In this document: positions 1 through 7,243 of the stretch, piece after piece
Layout of the letters: each line of letters starts with the position of its first letter
Position numbering within the stretch: position 1 is the first letter of the stretch
From: an uncultured Butyrivibrio sp.
Lineage (GTDB): Bacteria > Bacillota > Clostridia > Lachnospirales > Lachnospiraceae
Assembly (NCBI GenBank): GCA_947169985.1
Contig: CAMVRW010000065.1
Location: forward strand, 1 to 9,965
Length of the DNA: 9,965 nt
Direction: 5' to 3'
The notes under the pieces: model-generated
What the model saw: the letters and a program-made list of their open reading frames with translations, nothing else
What the model was told of the DNA's origin: nothing
Databases searched by the model: none
Program-made: the position numbers and the translations under genes

Positions 1-1
1 C

Positions 2-41
2 CGCTGTATAGGCTACTTATGTAACCTGTACAGCGTTTTTT
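2..41 (+). terminator. Intrinsic terminator of an upstream plus-strand gene
   Basis: Bases 2-16 pair with 21-35 around a TTAT loop. The outer arm CGCTGTA matches TACAGCG exactly. The inner part continues with one G-T wobble (9/28) and one mismatch (13/24), and six T residues (36-41) follow. This is the standard Rho-independent shape and would end transcription of a gene lying left of the window. It separates that gene from the operon starting near base 100. Confidence 0.88.
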
Positions 42-81
42 GCAGCACACGGATAATAATTTTTTAATAATTTAGGTACGT

Positions 82-103
82 TTGCCATGATATTATGTTA
101 TTA
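82..103 (+). promoter_or_regulatory. Probable promoter of the membrane protein/hydrolase/calpain operon (extended -10)
   Basis: TATTAT at 91-96 is one base from the -10 consensus and is preceded by TG one base upstream (88-89), giving an extended -10 element. No good -35 lies at 16-18 bases, only A/T-rich sequence (about 59-73) that could act as an UP element. TTGCCA at 82-87 resembles a -35 but has no acceptable -10 at the right distance. Transcription would begin near base 103, leaving a leader of about 60 bases. Confidence 0.4.
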
Positions 104-128
104 GTGGGATTACGTGAAAAAATGTGTG

Positions 129-144
129 CCGGTCAAATGACCGG
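129..144 (+). promoter_or_regulatory. Perfect inverted repeat in the leader just upstream of the ribosome binding site
   Basis: CCGGTCAAATGACCGG is a 7+2+7 perfect inverted repeat. As RNA it would form at least a 6-bp GC-rich hairpin with an AAAU loop, ending four bases before the AGGAG at 148-152. No T run follows, so it is not a terminator. It could be an operator or an RNA element that affects access of ribosomes or RNA stability. The function is inference. Confidence 0.45.
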
Positions 145-147
145 GTC

Positions 148-152
148 AGGAG
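148..152 (+). promoter_or_regulatory. Ribosome binding site that decides the start of the membrane protein
   Basis: AGGAG abuts the first ATG (153) with no spacer, but it sits nine bases before a second in-frame ATG at 162. Ribosome spacing therefore favours 162, which removes three residues (Met-Lys-Lys) from the longer reading. Confidence 0.6.
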
Positions 153-161
153 ATGAAAAAA

Positions 162-1010
162 ATGATTGTAGCAATGCTTTTTGTGGAATTTATCTTTTAC
201 AGTTTTTTAGGATGGGTTTGGGAATCTATATACTGCACGATTATTGAGAAAAAGTGGGCTGACAGGGGATTTTTGTTTGGACCGATCTGCCCCATATATG
301 GTTCCTGTGTCATAGGAGTCACAGTGCTTTTTAGCCTTATCCCGGCATTGACGGATCCCACATTCCCTGTTTGGGGCATCTTCATAATATGCCTGATCGG
401 AAGCGCTATTGCAGAGTTTGCTACCAGCTGGGTTCTGGAAAAGAGATTTAACGCCAGATGGTGGGATTACAGCTCTATGCCACTTAATATTCAGGGCAGG
501 ATATGCCTTCCTGTGAGCATCTGCTTTGGCCTTGCAGGAGTAGCGATCGTGAAGTGGCTTTTACCCTTCATGTCCGGATTACATCAGACCATACCGGAGA
601 TCATATATGTGATCCTGGGCCTTGTTCTTGCCGGTATCTTCGGCGCAGACTTCGCCCTGACTGAGGCGAGCCTTTCATCCCTGCTTAAGGATGTTGAGAG
701 AATGCATGCTGAGTTTTGTGAGAAATCCCAGGCTAATTATGAGAAAGTCCATGACGAAGTTGTTTCCATTGAGACAAGGGTTAATGAAGGTAAGCAGGCT
801 ATGGCTGAGCGCGTCAGCGGAGCAAAAGAGAATCTCTCAAAACTCCACGCTAGTGGTCTTTCCTTCAACGAGAGAAGGATCCTTGGCAGTATCGACAGAT
901 TTACTCCCAGTAAAAAACGTACCGATGACCAGAATAATACACGCCTGATGCTTACCAAGGAAATGAAGAGCTTTGCCAGAGAACACAAAGCTAAAAGAAA
1001 AGATGCGTAA
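162..1010 (+). CDS. PF06541-type multi-pass membrane protein (putative ABC-transporter type IV family)
   Basis: This is a 282-residue integral membrane protein (285 if the ATG at 153 is used). The first ~170 residues hold about five hydrophobic segments (roughly 2-25, 39-61, 68-91, 114-136 and 146-168). Conserved family landmarks are YSFLGWVWES near residue 13, RGFLFGPICPIYG near 35-47, and WWDYSSMPLNIQGRICLP near 100-117. These match the PF06541 family, named putative ABC-transporter type IV; its substrate is not established and no ATPase lies beside it. The last ~110 residues are charged and probably helical, with Lys/Glu/Gln-rich runs, and would extend from the membrane, probably into the cytosol. 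Its stop overlaps the ATG of the next gene by 8 bases, so the two are probably translationally coupled. The family call is firm; a transport role is only the family label. Confidence 0.88.
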   Translation: MIVAMLFVEFIFYSFLGWVWESIYCTIIEKKWADRGFLFGPICPIYGSCVIGVTVLFSLIPALTDPTFPVWGIFIICLIGSAIAEFATSWVLEKRFNARWWDYSSMPLNIQGRICLPVSICFGLAGVAIVKWLLPFMSGLHQTIPEIIYVILGLVLAGIFGADFALTEASLSSLLKDVERMHAEFCEKSQANYEKVHDEVVSIETRVNEGKQAMAERVSGAKENLSKLHASGLSFNERRILGSIDRFTPSKKRTDDQNNTRLMLTKEMKSFAREHKAKRKDA

Positions 1011-1779
1011 AAGAATTCTTGCCATAATAACAACCCTGATGCTATCAGCAGCCATAACATGCTGCGGACAAAGTGACACGGCAAAGTTGCCGAAGGGCTT
1101 TCAGAAACTGACTTCCAAGGGCGATATTTCTTTTGATTACACTCTGTATAGCCCCGAAGAGGGAAAAGAGCTACCGGTAGTAATTTACTTCCATGGCTTC
1201 GGAGAAACCTATTCCGTCATGGACACAAAGGTAGTTACAACCCTGACGGGGGATGAGAGCCAGGCCCTTCATCCATGTTTCGTCCTTTCACCATGCATTG
1301 AGGATGATGTGTACCTTGCTCAGACAGACAGGGATAAGCTCTACAGCGCCGTAAAGAACATAGTAGACCAAATGGCCTCTAAGGGCAGCATAGATCCAAA
1401 TAGAATATATGTCTGTGGCAATTCCTTCGGAGGCCTTGCTACAGTTGAGTTTACTGAAAAGTATGCAAAAGATGTGGCAGCAGCCATTGTCATGTGTCCT
1501 GCCCTTAGCTATTCCCAGAATTCCACTAGAAATCTTGGGCTTATGAAGGACGTTCCTACATGGTTTGCACATGCCACAAACGACAACGTGATTCCAGTCA
1601 CCATAAGCAAATCGGCTGTTGAAACCCTTGAAAGAATGGGAGCTAAGGATGTGCGCCTGACAGAATTAACAGATAAAGAGATGCTTTCTGTTGGGGCTCT
1701 GACCGGCTACCATCAGGCAGACTATGCTGTGATGGCCTATCCGGAGTTTGCCGGCTGGCTCTTTAACCAATCAAAATAA
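1003..1779 (+). CDS. Exported alpha/beta-hydrolase (esterase/peptidase-like), probable lipoprotein
   Basis: The protein has 258 residues. The N-terminus (MRKR, a hydrophobic run, then Cys20-Cys21) is a signal peptide. The paired Cys after AIT suggests a lipobox, but it lacks the usual Gly/Ala at -1, so anchoring is likely rather than certain. The hydrolase core is clear: the oxyanion region YFHGFGE (about 62-68), nucleophile elbow GNSFGG with Ser141, acid Asp194 in ATNDNVIPV, and His237 in GYHQADY. This fits the PHB-depolymerase/prolyl-oligopeptidase-like group of serine hydrolases, which cleave esters or peptides; the substrate is unknown. An in-frame TTG at 973 would add ten residues, but the ATG at 1003 puts the basic n-region of the signal at the very N-terminus and overlaps the preceding stop (ATGCGTAA). 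No good ribosome binding site is seen, consistent with coupled translation from the upstream gene. Confidence 0.87.
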   Translation: MRKRILAIITTLMLSAAITCCGQSDTAKLPKGFQKLTSKGDISFDYTLYSPEEGKELPVVIYFHGFGETYSVMDTKVVTTLTGDESQALHPCFVLSPCIEDDVYLAQTDRDKLYSAVKNIVDQMASKGSIDPNRIYVCGNSFGGLATVEFTEKYAKDVAAAIVMCPALSYSQNSTRNLGLMKDVPTWFAHATNDNVIPVTISKSAVETLERMGAKDVRLTELTDKEMLSVGALTGYHQADYAVMAYPEFAGWLFNQSK

Positions 1780-1795
1780 TCAGAAAATATTAAGC

Positions 1796-1802
1796 AGGAG
1801 GG
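1796..1802 (+). promoter_or_regulatory. Strong ribosome binding site of the calpain-domain gene
   Basis: AGGAGGG lies six bases before the ATG at 1809, near-ideal spacing. It fixes the start of the long reading frame and predicts efficient translation of a very large protein, in contrast to the weak site before the preceding hydrolase gene. Confidence 0.75.
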
Positions 1803-1808
1803 AAAAAC

Positions 1809-4800
1809 ATGTGTGGTGGAGATCTCTATAAGCAGCAACAAAAGAAATCTAATGAAATTCATGTGCCTAAAAGTCTAGACGATATAAACGCTCAGATGCC
1901 TGAGGTGTTCCATCTTCAGCCCCCGGACCCTGAAATGATGAAGAGGTCAAAGGAGGCTTCCGTAAAATCAGTCAAAGAGAAAGACTATGTCTCTGAGAAG
2001 CTGAAGAAGATGGAGGAGGCTGACGAGGAGAAACAGAATGAAAGAAAGATTCATGGTCAGCTCCTTAATGGTAAGATTCAGGACGCTCTGCAAAATGCCA
2101 GACCTGTTCATGCTGTAAGGTTCCTTCCGGGAAGTATGACTCTCACCAGGGAGTATCTGGGTCAGCTACGGGCAGATCTTGGCGATCAGCAGCGCCTTTC
2201 CAAAAAGAACAACGTAAAGTCCAGGCTCTACAGGAAGGATCAGAACTCCGTGGCACTGAAAACTGCCCAGGAACAGAGGGAGGCACGTAGCAATCAGCAG
2301 ATTCAGGCCCTTAAGAACAGGTTCCCTGATTTCGACGAGGAGACTATAAAGAGCCTGACCTATTTTGCTGTGAATGGAAATAGTATTCCGGCAATACTTG
2401 ATGAGCTGACGGTATATCTTTTTAAGATTAATATCGGTGACTTACATATGGCGGACGATGAGGATATAGTAGCTAATGCTGCAAAGCTGGAGAAGCTTTC
2501 CTGTCAGATGAAGGCCTATGATAAGCTCCTTGAAAAGAACCCTAAGTTCCTTGATTCCATTTCCGCGGATGTTAGGAAAAAGATAGAGAAGAAGCTTACC
2601 CAGCTTCATACCATCGCCTTCTATTATGATGCCAGGAAGGCCGTTATGACGGACCAGTACTTTATTGATCACTATAATGAGGAACTTAGTCTGGATGTTG
2701 ACGCGAATTCTCCTGAAGCCCAGAGAAAACTTGCTGAAAAACTGGTCAATACCTATATACTTGGCAGACGCCTTCTTCGTGTAAATGGAGTAGGTGCTAT
2801 GGATATACTCAGCTATGGCTTCATTTTACCGAAGAATGAGTATGTAACAAAACTCATGTCAAGGGCGAAGAAAAAGTACTGCCAGGATGAGAATACAGGA
2901 AAATATGCTGCAAGCTCTCTTAGCGATGCCATCAGGAATCTTCGTGCGTCAGGAAGCATCTGGGGTGACAGCAACGAGATGAAACAGGTTAAGTCAGAAG
3001 TAGATGCTGTGGAACGGCTTTTGAACGCAGGTACTAAAGGCAGGCTTTTGGAAGAGGTTAAGATACCTATAATTGACACCCTGGGAAGGCTGGAGAGAAC
3101 CTGCAACATGTATGTTAAAAAGAAGGTCAAGGACGTCAGAAAAGACACTTCCCGAAGGCATCTTAGTGTCATCAATATTATGGAAGCTGCCAAAATGGCC
3201 AGAAAGTTTTGGGAGCCGCTTACCCAGGAAAAATACAACAAGCTGAAACCTGAAGTGGAGAACAAGACAGCAGCTGACCTTATGCGTGACTCCGGCCAGC
3301 AGATCGAAAGGAATGCTTTAGAGGAGGAAAAGACAAGGCGACAGGTTGATAGAAAAAGACATGTTGAAGCAGAAAATTATACCCTTTCTCTTCATTCTGA
3401 AGGAAGCTCTTTCGACTATGCCTATGATCACCAGGAAATCCTGAAAAAGCTCAGGGATAAGATTCCTGTAAAAGTTCGTGAATTTGAAATTGACAAGAGC
3501 ACGATCGAGCAGAAATATACTGACCTTATTAGCCAATGTGACAAATATCTTAAGAAAAATCATGATTTTAACAGGATGATCAAGGTAAGGGAGCTTAGAC
3601 AGACCTATATTACTGAGCTTAACAGGATCCGAGCTCTTGATTATTATGAGATTAATAAGGCTCATGCCCATGAAAGCTGGGAAAAACTCTTGATAGGCGG
3701 AGCAGTTTATGTTGAAAAGAAGGGAAAAGGCTACGTGACTGATGATGGCAGGGAGAGAATAACTGTTATCACCAGCCAGACGTCCATAAAAGACAACTCC
3801 TTTATTAAAGCTGCAAAGACCCTTGGCTTTGAGAGTGGAATGTTCAAGAATTACGAGGAGGCTCTTGTAAAAAAGGAGGATGGAACATACCAAAAGTCCG
3901 TCATATCCACATTAGACGAAGTGAACAAGAAGTGGACAACTTTTGGAGATATCGTCTGGGCTGCTCAGAATTTCAAGAGCAACATGGTATATTCTGACAC
4001 TGCCCTGAGGCAGCTTTCTTCAATTCAGATTTTGGATGAGCTTCTGGGAATAAGAAACAGATCCCTGAACTCCCTTAAGTATCTGGGAAGGATTGAAATT
4101 GTAATTGGAGAGCCAACTCTGATTATTGATGCTGTAAGGATTGAGGCACCTATTTCAGTTTCTTCAAATGCGGAACAGAAGGATGGGGAGAAAGGCTCAA
4201 TTTATGATGAGAAGGGTAAGCTTAGACTCCCTGCCTACGACAGGACAATGGCTGATAAGATCTTGTCAATGGAGCCGGAAGAGTTTGTTACAAATCTCCA
4301 AAGTCAGGGAATAGAGCTGACTGCCCAGGAGAAAGATGGGTTCACTAAACGTTATAACAAGCTGAAAACTGCTCTTTTGCTGGATAAGACAGATGATAAC
4401 GGCTGGAGAAAAAAGCATGAGGAAGAGGAGAAAAAGGCTGCAGCAAGGATTGTTGCAGCATCCTCAAAACAGATAGAAAAATATGTCTCTGCTGGGGTTA
4501 GTCCAGATAACGGAATGTTCGTGAGGGAAAAGAAAAAGATGATTCACTATAATAATCATCCGTATCTTGCCCTTGAAAATCAGTTTGTAAAAAGCTTTGA
4601 CCAGGCTATGACGACCAAGCAGTATACCGGTTATGCACGAAAGGAAATCCTGACAGAAAATCTTGGAGATGAAAAGGCATTTGCAGACCTTACAAAGAAG
4701 GAACTTGGAAGAGAGGCCTATAGGACATATACACTCAGCCTTGGAAATGTAGAAAAGCAGATAAAAGATATAGAAGAATACAAGGCGAAATTTAAGCCTG

Positions 4801-6236
4801 AATCCGAGAAAAAGAGACTTTCTATAAAGAAGCAGCTTCAGGATGACCTTACGGAAGATCTTAAACTTCAGGGAATGGATAATAAGTATTATGATGCCCT
4901 GAAAGCCTTTAAGAGCTATGCTACGATGGATGTCACCGGTCAGGATGCTTATGAGATGGTTGAGTTTGAGAAAAACGGAAAGAAATATGGGAAGCTCAAA
5001 AAGACTGAAAAAAAGACCCATGAAGAAGCAACAGCTCTTTTGAATGCAGATAGGCTGCTTAAGGAGCGCCTGGACTTACTTCCCGAGAATGAAGTAAGCA
5101 AGGAAAAAGAGGTACTTGAAAAATATATAAAACGTATCGATGAGATCACCAGTGGTAGACTGACTGTTCCGAAACAGGGACCCAATGTAATAACGGTCAC
5201 AGATGATAAATTTGTAGACCTTGAAAACTCTAAGCTTGATGACTGGGAGAACACCAAAAAGAACTATGAGTGGAAACAGGTGGATGAACCGCTGTTTTCA
5301 CATGAGCCATGTGTTAATGACGTGGTTCAGGGTACGGTCGGAAATTGCTACATGCTGGCTGCCCTTGGCTCACTGGTAGAAAAGAATCCTTCTTTCATCA
5401 GAAATATGATGAAGGAAAACAAAAAAGACAATACGGTTACAGTAAGATTCGTTAATGGAAAGCAAAAGATATATGTAACTGTCTCCAAGACAGTTCCGGC
5501 CCAAAAAGGTAATAAAACTGTTTCCAGGTTTGCTGCTGGTGCACTTTGGGTTCAGATGATAGAGAAGGCCTTTGTAGCCTCCGGACTTATAAGTGTCGTA
5601 AAGGAGCTGAATTCTGGACTCTCTAATGATGAGAAGATGCTCATTCAAGAGACTGAAGAAAAGGGTATCAAGTCCTATGAGAATATCGATGGAGGCCTGA
5701 GTGACAAATTTATGAAGATAATCACCGGTAATACCTGTGATAATGTGGATTTTATCACAAAAAGATCTGATAATGACCTTCAGTATGGTGTTGGCACGTT
5801 TATTCAGGGGAATCCTGAATATAATTTCCTTAATTTGGCTAAGAAACTTAATGATGAGAACTCACATCAGATCCTTACAGTAGGCTCAAGACATGACTTT
5901 GAGCTGGAAGAGGGAGTTGGCCTTAACGGCGAAAAGATGATGCGCGGAATTGCTTCCAAACACGCCTATACTGTCCTTGGTTATGATACGGTAGGTGGAG
6001 TGCCTATGATATTACTTCGTAATCCCTGGGGTTATGGAACTGTTGAAGCTAAGATCAACAAGGTTACCGGAGCTATAAGTATAAGGAAATCCAGTGCAGA
6101 ATACGCTACCGGAGCGTTTATGATACCACTGGATACATTCTTCTTTATGTTTGATCACTACTCGGTCATGAGTGTGAAATCTTTTATGAATGAAGAGAAA
6201 GGAAGACTTAATCCTAAAAAGAAAAGTGGAAACTAA
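1809..6236 (+). CDS. Giant protein with C-terminal calpain-family (C2) cysteine protease domain
   Basis: This is a single intact frame of 1475 residues. Residues 1 to about 1150 are strongly charged, Lys/Glu-rich, probably helical or partly coiled coil, and match no domain I recognise. From about 1150 a calpain core follows: EWKQVDEPLF, then DVVQGTVGNCYMLAALGSL with Gln1174 (oxyanion) and Cys1180 (nucleophile), LWVQMIEKAF near 1246-1255, YENIDGG at about 1290-1296, His1385 in SKHAYTVLGYD and Asn1405 in LLRNPWG. The Cys-His-Asn triad is complete, so an active thiol endopeptidase is expected. Unlike many relatives, the nucleophile motif reads GNC rather than GDC. No C2-like or EF-hand region follows, so calcium control cannot be assumed. 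There is no signal peptide or membrane segment: the protein should be cytosolic or leave by a route not visible here. It follows the hydrolase gene by 29 bases and is probably its operon partner. The substrate and the role of the N-terminal region are unknown. Confidence 0.9.
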   Translation: MCGGDLYKQQQKKSNEIHVPKSLDDINAQMPEVFHLQPPDPEMMKRSKEASVKSVKEKDYVSEKLKKMEEADEEKQNERKIHGQLLNGKIQDALQNARPVHAVRFLPGSMTLTREYLGQLRADLGDQQRLSKKNNVKSRLYRKDQNSVALKTAQEQREARSNQQIQALKNRFPDFDEETIKSLTYFAVNGNSIPAILDELTVYLFKINIGDLHMADDEDIVANAAKLEKLSCQMKAYDKLLEKNPKFLDSISADVRKKIEKKLTQLHTIAFYYDARKAVMTDQYFIDHYNEELSLDVDANSPEAQRKLAEKLVNTYILGRRLLRVNGVGAMDILSYGFILPKNEYVTKLMSRAKKKYCQDENTGKYAASSLSDAIRNLRASGSIWGDSNEMKQVKSEVDAVERLLNAGTKGRLLEEVKIPIIDTLGRLERTCNMYVKKKVKDVRKDTSRRHLSVINIMEAAKMARKFWEPLTQEKYNKLKPEVENKTAADLMRDSGQQIERNALEEEKTRRQVDRKRHVEAENYTLSLHSEGSSFDYAYDHQEILKKLRDKIPVKVREFEIDKSTIEQKYTDLISQCDKYLKKNHDFNRMIKVRELRQTYITELNRIRALDYYEINKAHAHESWEKLLIGGAVYVEKKGKGYVTDDGRERITVITSQTSIKDNSFIKAAKTLGFESGMFKNYEEALVKKEDGTYQKSVISTLDEVNKKWTTFGDIVWAAQNFKSNMVYSDTALRQLSSIQILDELLGIRNRSLNSLKYLGRIEIVIGEPTLIIDAVRIEAPISVSSNAEQKDGEKGSIYDEKGKLRLPAYDRTMADKILSMEPEEFVTNLQSQGIELTAQEKDGFTKRYNKLKTALLLDKTDDNGWRKKHEEEEKKAAARIVAASSKQIEKYVSAGVSPDNGMFVREKKKMIHYNNHPYLALENQFVKSFDQAMTTKQYTGYARKEILTENLGDEKAFADLTKKELGREAYRTYTLSLGNVEKQIKDIEEYKAKFKPESEKKRLSIKKQLQDDLTEDLKLQGMDNKYYDALKAFKSYATMDVTGQDAYEMVEFEKNGKKYGKLKKTEKKTHEEATALLNADRLLKERLDLLPENEVSKEKEVLEKYIKRIDEITSGRLTVPKQGPNVITVTDDKFVDLENSKLDDWENTKKNYEWKQVDEPLFSHEPCVNDVVQGTVGNCYMLAALGSLVEKNPSFIRNMMKENKKDNTVTVRFVNGKQKIYVTVSKTVPAQKGNKTVSRFAAGALWVQMIEKAFVASGLISVVKELNSGLSNDEKMLIQETEEKGIKSYENIDGGLSDKFMKIITGNTCDNVDFITKRSDNDLQYGVGTFIQGNPEYNFLNLAKKLNDENSHQILTVGSRHDFELEEGVGLNGEKMMRGIASKHAYTVLGYDTVGGVPMILLRNPWGYGTVEAKINKVTGAISIRKSSAEYATGAFMIPLDTFFFMFDHYSVMSVKSFMNEEKGRLNPKKKSGN

Positions 6237-6237
6237 T

Positions 6238-6273
6238 TAGACACCAATGTTTTTCTGTGATATATTCATTGCC
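6238..6273 (+). promoter_or_regulatory. Promoter of the degV-family gene
   Basis: TAGACA (6238-6243, five of six -35 consensus bases) is followed after exactly 17 bases by TATATT (6261-6266), with TG at 6258-6259 making an extended -10. Transcription would start near 6273, giving a leader of about 68 bases. The -35 begins one base after the stop codon of the calpain-domain gene, so the degV gene can be transcribed independently of the operon before it. No terminator is visible between the two. Confidence 0.65.
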
Positions 6274-6291
6274 ATGTTTGCGGAAACTGAA

Positions 6292-6310
6292 GATCTGCTT
6301 GGGGTAGATC
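6292..6310 (+). promoter_or_regulatory. Leader hairpin upstream of the degV-family gene
   Basis: GATCTGC (6292-6298) pairs with GTAGATC (6304-6310) across a five-base loop, with one G-U pair, inside the predicted leader. No T run follows, so it is not an intrinsic terminator. It ends 17 bases before the ribosome binding site and could influence RNA stability. The role is inference. Confidence 0.3.
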
Positions 6311-6327
6311 GGAATGCATGGTAGCGC

Positions 6328-6334
6328 GGAGGAG
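6328..6334 (+). promoter_or_regulatory. Ribosome binding site fixing the degV-family start
   Basis: GGAGGAG is six bases before the ATG at 6341. It rules against the in-frame upstream ATG at 6314, which has no comparable site and would add nine residues that DegV proteins lack. Confidence 0.75.
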
Positions 6335-6340
6335 AAAACA

Positions 6341-7189
6341 ATGGCAATAAGAATAGTCACAGATTCAGCCAGCGATATTTCGCAGGTAAAGGCAAAGGAG
6401 TGGGGGATTCAGGTCCTGCCACTTAAAGTGAGATTTGGGGATGAGGAATTTCTTGATGGCGTAACACTGAGCCCGCAGGAATTCTATAAGAAACTGGTGG
6501 AGACTGATGAAATCCCGAAGACAAGTCAGATCACACCCTACGATTATTCACAGGTGTTCAAGGAAGCAGAGGATGCGGGGGATGATCTTATCTGCTTTAC
6601 CCTGTCATCAGGTGTATCCGGATCATATCAGAGTGCATGCATGGCTGCATCTGACTTCTCTGACAGGATTCATGTTATTGATACCAGGCAGTTCTGCATC
6701 TCTCAGCTCATAATAGTTCAGCGAGCTGTTCAGCTAAGAGATCAGGGCCTTTCAGCAAAAGAAATAGTTGACACCGTTACGGAGGACATGAAAAAGGCCC
6801 ATGTTATTGCTGCTTTTGCAACTCTTGAATTCTTGAAGCTTGGCGGAAGGATTTCTTCGGCAGCAGCTTTTGCTGGTAATCTTCTTATGATCAAGCCTGT
6901 TCTTACCATAGAGGATGGAGTGGTAAAGATCCTTGGAAAGGCCAGAGGGTCCAAAAACAGCCATAACATGCTGATGGAGTTTGTAAAGAACAAGGGAGGG
7001 ATTGATTACACAAAACCTGCCTGCCTTGGCTACACTGGATTTACTGATGAGATAATCAAAAAGTACGTAGAGGATTCAAAGGTGCTTTACGAGGGACATG
7101 AGGATATGATCCAGTATGCTTCTGTTGGTGCCACTATCGGAACCTACGCTGGCCCCGGGGCTATTGCTCTTGCTTTCTTCGAAAAATAA
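6341..7189 (+). CDS. DegV family fatty-acid-binding protein
   Basis: This 282-residue protein has the usual length for the DegV (EDD-fold) family. It begins with the family hallmark MAIRIVTDSASDI and then shows TSQITPYDY (61-69), FTLSSGVSGSYQSA (86-99), LEFLKLGGRISSAAAF (162-177), MIKPVLTIEDGVV (183-195) and a C-terminal GATIGTYAGPGAIALAFF. DegV proteins bind one long-chain fatty acid in a buried pocket. Thr61 and the serines near 93-95 lie where the family contacts the fatty-acid carboxylate. In Firmicutes the related FakB proteins present exogenous fatty acids to the kinase FakA for phosphorylation. No fakA gene is present here, so a FakB role is only possible. The gene has its own promoter and faces the YolD gene convergently, 42 bases away. 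Confidence 0.93.
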   Translation: MAIRIVTDSASDISQVKAKEWGIQVLPLKVRFGDEEFLDGVTLSPQEFYKKLVETDEIPKTSQITPYDYSQVFKEAEDAGDDLICFTLSSGVSGSYQSACMAASDFSDRIHVIDTRQFCISQLIIVQRAVQLRDQGLSAKEIVDTVTEDMKKAHVIAAFATLEFLKLGGRISSAAAFAGNLLMIKPVLTIEDGVVKILGKARGSKNSHNMLMEFVKNKGGIDYTKPACLGYTGFTDEIIKKYVEDSKVLYEGHEDMIQYASVGATIGTYAGPGAIALAFFEK

Positions 7190-7243
7190 AAACCGGAAGA
7201 GAGGATTCTCAGAGAGGATTTCCTTAAGAACTCATTCTTCCGG
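7182..7243 (-). terminator. Intrinsic terminator of the zinc-module/polymerase/YolD operon
   Basis: Read on the minus strand, CCGGAAGA (7243-7236) pairs with TCTTCCGG (7200-7193). The stem can extend inward through GAG/CTC and TTCT/AGAA with two-base bulges. It is followed by TTTTTATTTTT (about 7192-7182). The 5' arm overlaps the last codons and stop of the YolD gene, and the T tract overlaps the last codons of the degV-family gene. On the plus strand no T run follows the hairpin, so the signal mainly serves the minus strand. The loop region contains a 10-base direct repeat, AGAGAGGATT on the plus strand, at 7198-7207 and 7211-7220. Confidence 0.7.

Noticed and set aside
691..948. 85-codon plus-strand frame inside the membrane-protein gene
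   Set aside because: It is out of frame within a recognised gene, has no ribosome binding site and its translation has no recognisable features.
2813..5648. Several minus-strand open frames of 76-191 codons inside the calpain-domain gene
   Set aside because: They lie wholly antisense to a continuous 1475-codon gene with clear domain content, have low-complexity hydrophobic translations (Leu/Ile/Phe/Ser-rich, as expected from antisense Lys/Glu codons) and show no family motifs.
1809..6236. Calling the giant protein a polymorphic toxin
   Set aside because: A long N-terminal region with a C-terminal enzyme domain is suggestive, but no recognisable delivery domain (LXG, PAAR, RHS), no pre-toxin motif and no dedicated immunity gene next to it can be seen.
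6292..6310. Intrinsic terminator after the calpain gene
   Set aside because: A hairpin is present but no T run follows on either side, and it lies downstream of the DegV promoter.
7198..7220. Direct repeat AGAGAGGATT as an insertion target duplication
   Set aside because: The two copies are only three bases apart with nothing inserted between them; they sit within the loop region of the terminator.
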